A DNA stretch of 8,522 nt, from the NCBI GenBank assembly GCA_028711795.1, contig JAQTRN010000033.1:1-8522 (forward strand), given 5' to 3'. The notes under the pieces are model-generated. The model was not told the origin of the DNA, ran no database searches, and saw only the letters and a program-made list of their open reading frames with translations. How positions within the stretch are numbered: position 1 is the stretch's first letter; every line of letters starts with the position of its first letter. Positions 5,653 to 8,522 of this stretch are shown piece after piece. Both the position numbers and the translations under genes were made by a program. The stretch is from Dehalococcoidales bacterium (GTDB lineage Bacteria; Chloroflexota; Dehalococcoidia; Dehalococcoidales; JAQTRN01).

Positions 5653-6141
5653 ATGAACAAGAGCTTTGAAGGTATGCTGGCCGGCAAAGGGCTTAAGATC
5701 GGGTTGGTGGTCGCCCGCTTCAATGAATTCATCACCAATAAGTTACTGGAAGGGGCGCAGGATGCGCTACTTCGCCACGGCGTGAATCAGGGCGATATTG
5801 ACATAGCCTGGGTGCCGGGCTCGTTTGAAATCCCGCTGGTAGCCAAGAAACTGATCGAGACCAGGCGGTATGACGCCGTCATCTGCCTGGGGGCGGTTAT
5901 TCGTGGCGGGACCCCGCACTTCGAGTACGTCGCTGCCGAGGTGAGTAAGGGAGTGGCCAAAGTGGCGCTGGATTCCGGTCTTCCCGTTATTTATGGGGTG
6001 ATTACTGCGGATACTCTGGAACAAGCTATCGAACGGGCGGGTAGCAAAATGGGCAATCGTGGCTTTGATGCCGCGGTAAGTGCCATCGAAATGGCCAATT
6101 TGGTCAAGAACATCAGCACACCCCCGGATAGGTCTGGCTAA
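5653..6141 (+). CDS. ribH: 6,7-dimethyl-8-ribityllumazine synthase
   Basis: Lumazine synthase joins 3,4-dihydroxy-2-butanone 4-phosphate with the RibD-derived ribitylaminouracil to give the substrate of riboflavin synthase. In many bacteria it forms 60-subunit icosahedral capsids, and in some it forms pentamers. The 162-residue product shows ARFNEFITNKLLEGA at 21-35, with Phe23 as the stacking aromatic; WVPGSFEIP at 53-61; GAVIRGGTPHFEYV at 80-93, with His89 as the likely proton-transfer residue; and PVIYGVITADTLEQAIERAG at 111-130, with Arg128 expected to bind phosphate. Length is at the usual size. The ATG has a strong ribosome binding site. It is the last gene of the operon and converges on the EF-Tu-like gene, with 77 bp between their ends and no clear T-tracted terminator. 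Confidence 0.97.
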   Translation: MNKSFEGMLAGKGLKIGLVVARFNEFITNKLLEGAQDALLRHGVNQGDIDIAWVPGSFEIPLVAKKLIETRRYDAVICLGAVIRGGTPHFEYVAAEVSKGVAKVALDSGLPVIYGVITADTLEQAIERAGSKMGNRGFDAAVSAIEMANLVKNISTPPDRSG

Positions 6142-6218
6142 ACCGGTTAGTTACCGCTACCTTTATCGAGGGTGACCAGTATTGGGATCAGTTCCGGTGA
6201 GGTGAAGAAGGCTGCCCA

Positions 6219-6473
6219 TTACTCTGTGACCCGGTATACTTTGTCCTCTCTTCTTACCCGGTCATTGACCTTGATGCCGATAACGTCTCCGGCTTTGGCC
6301 TGTGTGACCGCTACATTGTTGATCTGCATGGAGCTAACGATGACTTCCGTATCGGTGGTGTGGCCTTTGATGTGTATTTTGTCACCTAGCTTCAGGGGTG
6401 CGGTGAGTTCGATGCCGGCGACCACGGGTCTGGCGAAGAATTCAGTCACCTTGCCGATTTCTATTTCTGGCAT
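6219..6473 (-). CDS. Small EF-Tu domain-II-like protein
   Basis: The 84-residue product resembles stand-alone proteins annotated as translation elongation factor-like. They are a single beta-barrel related to domain II of EF-Tu and to the C-terminal domain of some U32 peptidases. Characteristic stretches are IEIGKVTEFF at 4-13, LKLGDKIHIKGHTTD at 27-41, VSSMQINN at 46-53 and AKAGDVIGIKV at 59-69. There is no GTPase domain, so it cannot be a translation factor by itself; its role is unknown, and binding RNA or a protein partner is only a guess. The ATG is preceded by AAAGGAGGT (complement of 6479-6487), a very strong ribosome binding site. It is monocistronic here, with a good promoter of its own, and converges on ribH. 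Confidence 0.85.
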   Translation of the reverse strand: MPEIEIGKVTEFFARPVVAGIELTAPLKLGDKIHIKGHTTDTEVIVSSMQINNVAVTQAKAGDVIGIKVNDRVRREDKVYRVTE

Positions 6474-6521
6474 TGGGTACCTCCTTTCTCTAAGACGCCG
6501 TTAGTGGCTCCTCTCAAAAGT

Positions 6522-6550
6522 AGTATACGCTATTAGCTTTAGTGAATCAA
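6522..6550 (-). promoter_or_regulatory. Predicted promoter of the EF-Tu domain-II-like gene
   Basis: Read on the - strand, TTGATT (6545-6550) and TATACT (6522-6527) are separated by exactly 17 bp. The expected transcript start is near 6515, giving a leader of about 42 nt that contains the strong AAAGGAGGT. The -35 box overlaps an imperfect palindrome. Confidence 0.65.
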
Positions 6551-6556
6551 TATTCA
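6543..6556. repeat. Imperfect palindrome, possible operator
   Basis: TGAATCAATATTCA has 5-bp perfect arms (TGAAT/ATTCA) around CAAT. It covers the -35 box of the - strand promoter. Its position suits a repressor site, but the arms are short and AT-rich, so chance is a real possibility. Confidence 0.3.
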
Positions 6557-6610
6557 GGGGCAGGACCGGCGGGTATTGTTTCGGGGTATGATTTAGGCCG
6601 TGTCTGTCTT

Positions 6611-6639
6611 TTGACAATGGCAAGGTGGTCACGTATAAT
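6611..6639 (+). promoter_or_regulatory. Perfect consensus promoter of the 76-codon gene
   Basis: TTGACA at 6611-6616 and TATAAT at 6634-6639 are both exact consensus hexamers at the optimal 17-bp spacing. The expected start is A6646, giving a leader of about 15 nt that contains GAGGG (6649-6653) before the TTG start at 6661. It is the best promoter sequence in the window. It lies head to head with the promoter of the EF-Tu-like gene, with 60 bp between the two -35 boxes. Confidence 0.8.
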
Positions 6640-6660
6640 TAGGCGACTGAGGGCGAAGTT

Positions 6661-6891
6661 TTGGCAGATAAGGATGTTTCCCCCCAACCAGGCCAAGAGC
6701 AATCACGGGACATTGAGCGGGTGAAGCGGCGTCTGGAACTATTGGACCAGCGCCTGGATAACATCGACTCGATGGTCAGTGCTGTCGCGGAGAGGGTAAT
6801 GAACCAGCCTATATCTCTGAATATCATTTGTCCCCACTGCGGCAAGAACATCGAGATAACTATCATCGGCAGCGAAAAACCAACTCCCTAG
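6661..6891 (+). CDS. Unknown small coiled-coil protein with a single CPHC zinc knuckle
   Basis: I do not recognise a named family. The 76-residue product has a polar N-terminus (1-16), then an unbroken heptad pattern at I18, V21, L25, L28, L32, I35, V39, V42 and V46, which predicts a parallel coiled coil of about four heptads. A short beta-like tail with CPHCGK (Cys57, Cys60) follows. One CxxC gives only half of a zinc site, so two or more chains could share one metal; this is inference. There is no signal peptide or membrane segment. The start is taken as TTG 6661 because GAGGG lies 7 nt upstream and the perfect promoter starts RNA at about 6646; the next in-frame ATG (codon 38) would lose most of the coiled coil. 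It is downstream of an exact consensus promoter and 93 bp before an exported protein gene. Confidence 0.75.
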   Translation: MADKDVSPQPGQEQSRDIERVKRRLELLDQRLDNIDSMVSAVAERVMNQPISLNIICPHCGKNIEITIIGSEKPTP

Positions 6892-6916
6892 CGGTGATAG
6901 CATATCGTCTGAAACT

Positions 6917-6945
6917 CACGTCAAAACCGCTCTGGGTTAGACGTG
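6917..6945. repeat. Intergenic inverted repeat (hairpin) between the small gene and the NEW3 gene
   Basis: CACGTC (6917-6922) pairs with GACGTG (6940-6945), and AACC (6925-6928) pairs with GGTT (6935-6938) around the loop GCTCTG, with a small internal loop. No T-tract follows, so it is not a standard intrinsic terminator. It could stabilise RNA ends, attenuate read-through or bind a protein. It also covers the in-frame GTG at 6943, which argues against that codon as the start of the next gene. Confidence 0.5.
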
Positions 6946-6970
6946 GTTCTGATAGTGACAATTGATGGAG

Positions 6971-6979
6971 AAGGAGGGG
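6971..6979 (+). promoter_or_regulatory. Ribosome binding site that fixes the NEW3 gene start
   Basis: AAGGAGGGG ends 5 nt before GTG 6985. It selects this codon over the in-frame GTG at 6943. A start at 6985 also places a basic SRSRLVR segment directly before the hydrophobic core, as expected for a signal peptide. Confidence 0.75.
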
Positions 6980-6984
6980 TAAGG

Positions 6985-7854
6985 GTGTCCAGATCCAGAT
7001 TGGTCCGTTGTCTTATTGGGTCTATTACACTGCTTTTCTTGATTGCTGGTCTGTTTCCTGGTGGGGTTGTGCAGGCACAGGCAGTGGGTACCCTCGACCT
7101 TACCGTGGACTTCCCGTCTGTGCGCGGCAAATCTGGCGACGAGTTCATTTTCTGGGTGAGCGTCACCTGGAATGGTAGTGAGGCTAAAGGTTTTACTGTG
7201 GATGTCACCGCGCCGCCGCAATGGGCAGCATCGGTCACCAAAACGAATCAGGATGTACAGATTGGCGGGTTGCGGATAGAGGCTTTCCGGGAATATGCGG
7301 AGAAGATTGATGTTAAGCTGGCGCCACTGCCTGGCATTAGCCCCGAACCCGGCGAATATACAGCGACTCTGACCGTAGCTTCAGAGTCCGGTGATATCTC
7401 CAAGACTCTCGATCTGAAAGCTATCGTAACGGCGAGATATGAATTTGATATCAGTACTCCCTCCGGTAAACTTAATGTTGAAGCCGTGGCTGGTCAGGAC
7501 AATCAAGTCCCCATCATATTGACCAATACTGGTTCGACGCCTATCGAAAATATCACCTTTTCTTCGTCTAAACCGGAGAACTGGAGTATAGTCTTCTCGC
7601 CGGACCGGGTGAGCCCCCTGGAGCCAGGTAGTCCACAAGAGGTGATGGTAACCATAAAACCACCGCGGAACCGGACAATTGCCGGCGATTATGGAATCAA
7701 TTTGGTGGTCGAGTCCAAAGAATTTACTCCGGATTCTCTCTTACTGAGAGTGAATATCCTGACTCCGGCAATCTGGGATTGGGTGGGCATTCTTATGGTG
7801 GTGGTAGTTGTAGCTGGTTTGGGGTCGTTATTCTGGCAACTGAGCAAGCGTTGA
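6985..7854 (+). CDS. Exported membrane-anchored protein with two NEW3-like beta-sandwich domains
   Basis: The 289-residue product has a classic signal peptide: basic SRSRLVR at 2-8, a hydrophobic core at about 10-24, and a probable cleavage after AQA at 31-33. The extracytoplasmic part seems to contain two related beta-sandwich units, about 37-150 and 153-259. Both share a NEW3-like pattern: an N-terminal strand ending in N-G or N-T-G, a P-x-x-W or P-E-N-W turn, a proline-rich linker, then PGEY or AGDY and a strand with VES or ASES. A single membrane helix (about 267-284) and a short basic tail (QLSKR) anchor the C-terminus, so most of the protein faces outward. Such proteins are usually annotated as NEW3-domain or COG1470-type membrane proteins of unknown function. 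There are no catalytic motifs. It starts with GTG. A symporter gene follows after 17 nt, suggesting cotranscription. Confidence 0.8.
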   Translation: MSRSRLVRCLIGSITLLFLIAGLFPGGVVQAQAVGTLDLTVDFPSVRGKSGDEFIFWVSVTWNGSEAKGFTVDVTAPPQWAASVTKTNQDVQIGGLRIEAFREYAEKIDVKLAPLPGISPEPGEYTATLTVASESGDISKTLDLKAIVTARYEFDISTPSGKLNVEAVAGQDNQVPIILTNTGSTPIENITFSSSKPENWSIVFSPDRVSPLEPGSPQEVMVTIKPPRNRTIAGDYGINLVVESKEFTPDSLLLRVNILTPAIWDWVGILMVVVVVAGLGSLFWQLSKR

Positions 7855-7871
7855 TTCACTAAGAAGGTCAA

Positions 7872-8522
7872 ATGCTGCAACTCGCCATAATCGCCATATA
7901 TTTTGTGGTGGTGATTGTCATCGGTATAACCAGCCGTAAGTCAGCCCAGAGTGCCGATGGCTTCTTCATTGCTAACCGTAGCGGTTCCACACTATTCATT
8001 ACTGGCTCACTGGTGGCCACAATTGTAGGTGGTTCGGCCACTATTGGCCTGGCCGGTTTAGGTTTCTCCCGGGGTTTGACCGGTGTGTGGTGGCTGCTGG
8101 TGGGTAGTATCGGGCTGGTGGTCCTGGGCCTTTTCTTTGCGGAGAAGGTCCGGAAACTTGCCCTCTATACTCTACCGGAGTTGGTAGAGAAACAATATGA
8201 CCGGCGAGTATCCCTGGCCGCTTCAATACTCATTGTCGTTGCCTGGCTAGGGGTTATCGCCGGACAAATCCTGGCTACCGGTAAGATTCTGAGCGCGTTG
8301 GGCATTGGCAGTCCTACGCTGTGGATGGTAGTCTTTACCGCAGTCTTCGTCTTCTACACTGCGCTTGGCGGGCAGCAAGCTGATATTCGTACTGACCTGG
8401 TGCAGGCCGGGATAATCATCTTCGGCGTCGTAGCGGGGCTGGTGGTCCTCTTAACCCGGGTGGGTGGAGTGGCCGGCTTGAGAAACGTGCTGGCGCCGAG
8501 ACAATTTGATTTCCCGACCAGC
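7872..8522 (+). CDS. Sodium:solute symporter family protein, 3'-truncated by window edge
   Basis: This is the N-terminal 217 codons of a permease of the SSS family, which couples Na+ (or H+) entry to uptake of a solute. The visible part has about six hydrophobic segments, near 3-20, 40-62, 72-91, 114-137, 147-166 and 176-196. Family signatures are SADGFFIANRS at 27-37, GGSATIGLAGLGFSRG at 53-68, YTLPELVEKQYD at 99-110 and YTALGGQQADIRTDLVQ at 162-178. The last matches the conserved Y-T-x-x-G-G ... T-D-x-x-Q block. Substrate cannot be deduced; members carry sugars, proline, pantothenate, acetate or other carboxylates. The ATG follows AAGAAGGT at workable spacing and lies 17 nt after the NEW3-protein gene. 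Nothing suggests a defect, but the C-terminal half lies outside the window. Confidence 0.93.
   Translation, partial: MLQLAIIAIYFVVVIVIGITSRKSAQSADGFFIANRSGSTLFITGSLVATIVGGSATIGLAGLGFSRGLTGVWWLLVGSIGLVVLGLFFAEKVRKLALYTLPELVEKQYDRRVSLAASILIVVAWLGVIAGQILATGKILSALGIGSPTLWMVVFTAVFVFYTALGGQQADIRTDLVQAGIIIFGVVAGLVVLLTRVGGVAGLRNVLAPRQFDFPTS

Noticed and set aside
6142..6218. Possible bidirectional terminator between ribH and the EF-Tu-like gene
   Set aside because: Only a short AACCGGTT-centred palindrome is present near the ribH stop, with no T-tract on either strand; not enough to call a terminator.
6172..6504. 110-codon + frame opposite the EF-Tu domain-II-like gene
   Set aside because: The - strand gene has a family match, a strong ribosome binding site and a promoter; the + frame has none and covers the opposite gene's leader.
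6542..6724. 60-codon + frame across the divergent promoter region
   Set aside because: It runs through the exact consensus promoter and into the CPHC gene in another frame, with no ribosome binding site or protein pattern.
6943..6984. Upstream GTG start for the NEW3-domain protein at 6943
   Set aside because: It would put 14 extra residues before the signal peptide, lies in the inverted repeat, and lacks a ribosome binding site; AAGGAGGGG points to GTG 6985.
1..8522. CRISPR array, tRNA, rRNA, insertion sequence or phage attachment site
   Set aside because: No spaced direct repeats, no cloverleaf-like sequence, no transposase or integrase frame, and no long terminal inverted repeats were seen by eye.

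Overview
The window is a compact bacterial chromosomal segment of moderate-to-high GC. It holds eight complete and two truncated protein genes, with no RNA gene, insertion sequence, CRISPR array or phage signature that I could recognise. The gene set fits a free-living bacterium with an endonuclease-type MutL, which usually goes with absence of MutH. The tandem NEW3-like exported protein, the small EF-Tu-domain-II protein and the LepB style remind me of Chloroflexota, perhaps Dehalococcoidia. That placement is an inference from general resemblance, not a demonstrated assignment.

Layout. The 3' two thirds of mutL enters from the left edge on the + strand. It meets pyrE tail to tail, and the two genes share a TTAA palindrome as their stop codons. 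pyrE lies behind lepB (signal peptidase I) in a short - strand operon. A 122-bp divergent region separates lepB from a complete riboflavin operon on the + strand, ribD-ribE-ribBA-ribH (2605-6141). These four enzymes convert GTP and ribulose 5-phosphate to riboflavin, apart from the dephosphorylation step, which in other bacteria is done by HAD-type phosphatases encoded elsewhere. The leader has no room for an FMN riboswitch, and the best promoter places transcription about 3 nt before the ribD start codon.

Right part. A small EF-Tu domain-II-like gene runs on the - strand against ribH and has its own good promoter. A second divergent region follows. It carries a perfect consensus sigma-70-type promoter (TTGACA, 17 bp, TATAAT) driving a 76-codon gene of unknown function. 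That product is a near-ideal heptad coiled coil followed by a single CPHC knuckle. Next is an exported, C-terminally anchored protein with two NEW3-like beta-sandwich domains, and 17 nt later a sodium:solute symporter gene that runs off the right edge.

Most of the window is housekeeping, and I see no clear new multi-gene system. The observations most worth follow-up are: LepB with Cys where the catalytic Ser is expected, together with two further active-site substitutions; the small coiled-coil/CxxC protein with its unusually strong promoter; the apparently leaderless ribD without an FMN riboswitch; and the NEW3-protein/symporter pair.
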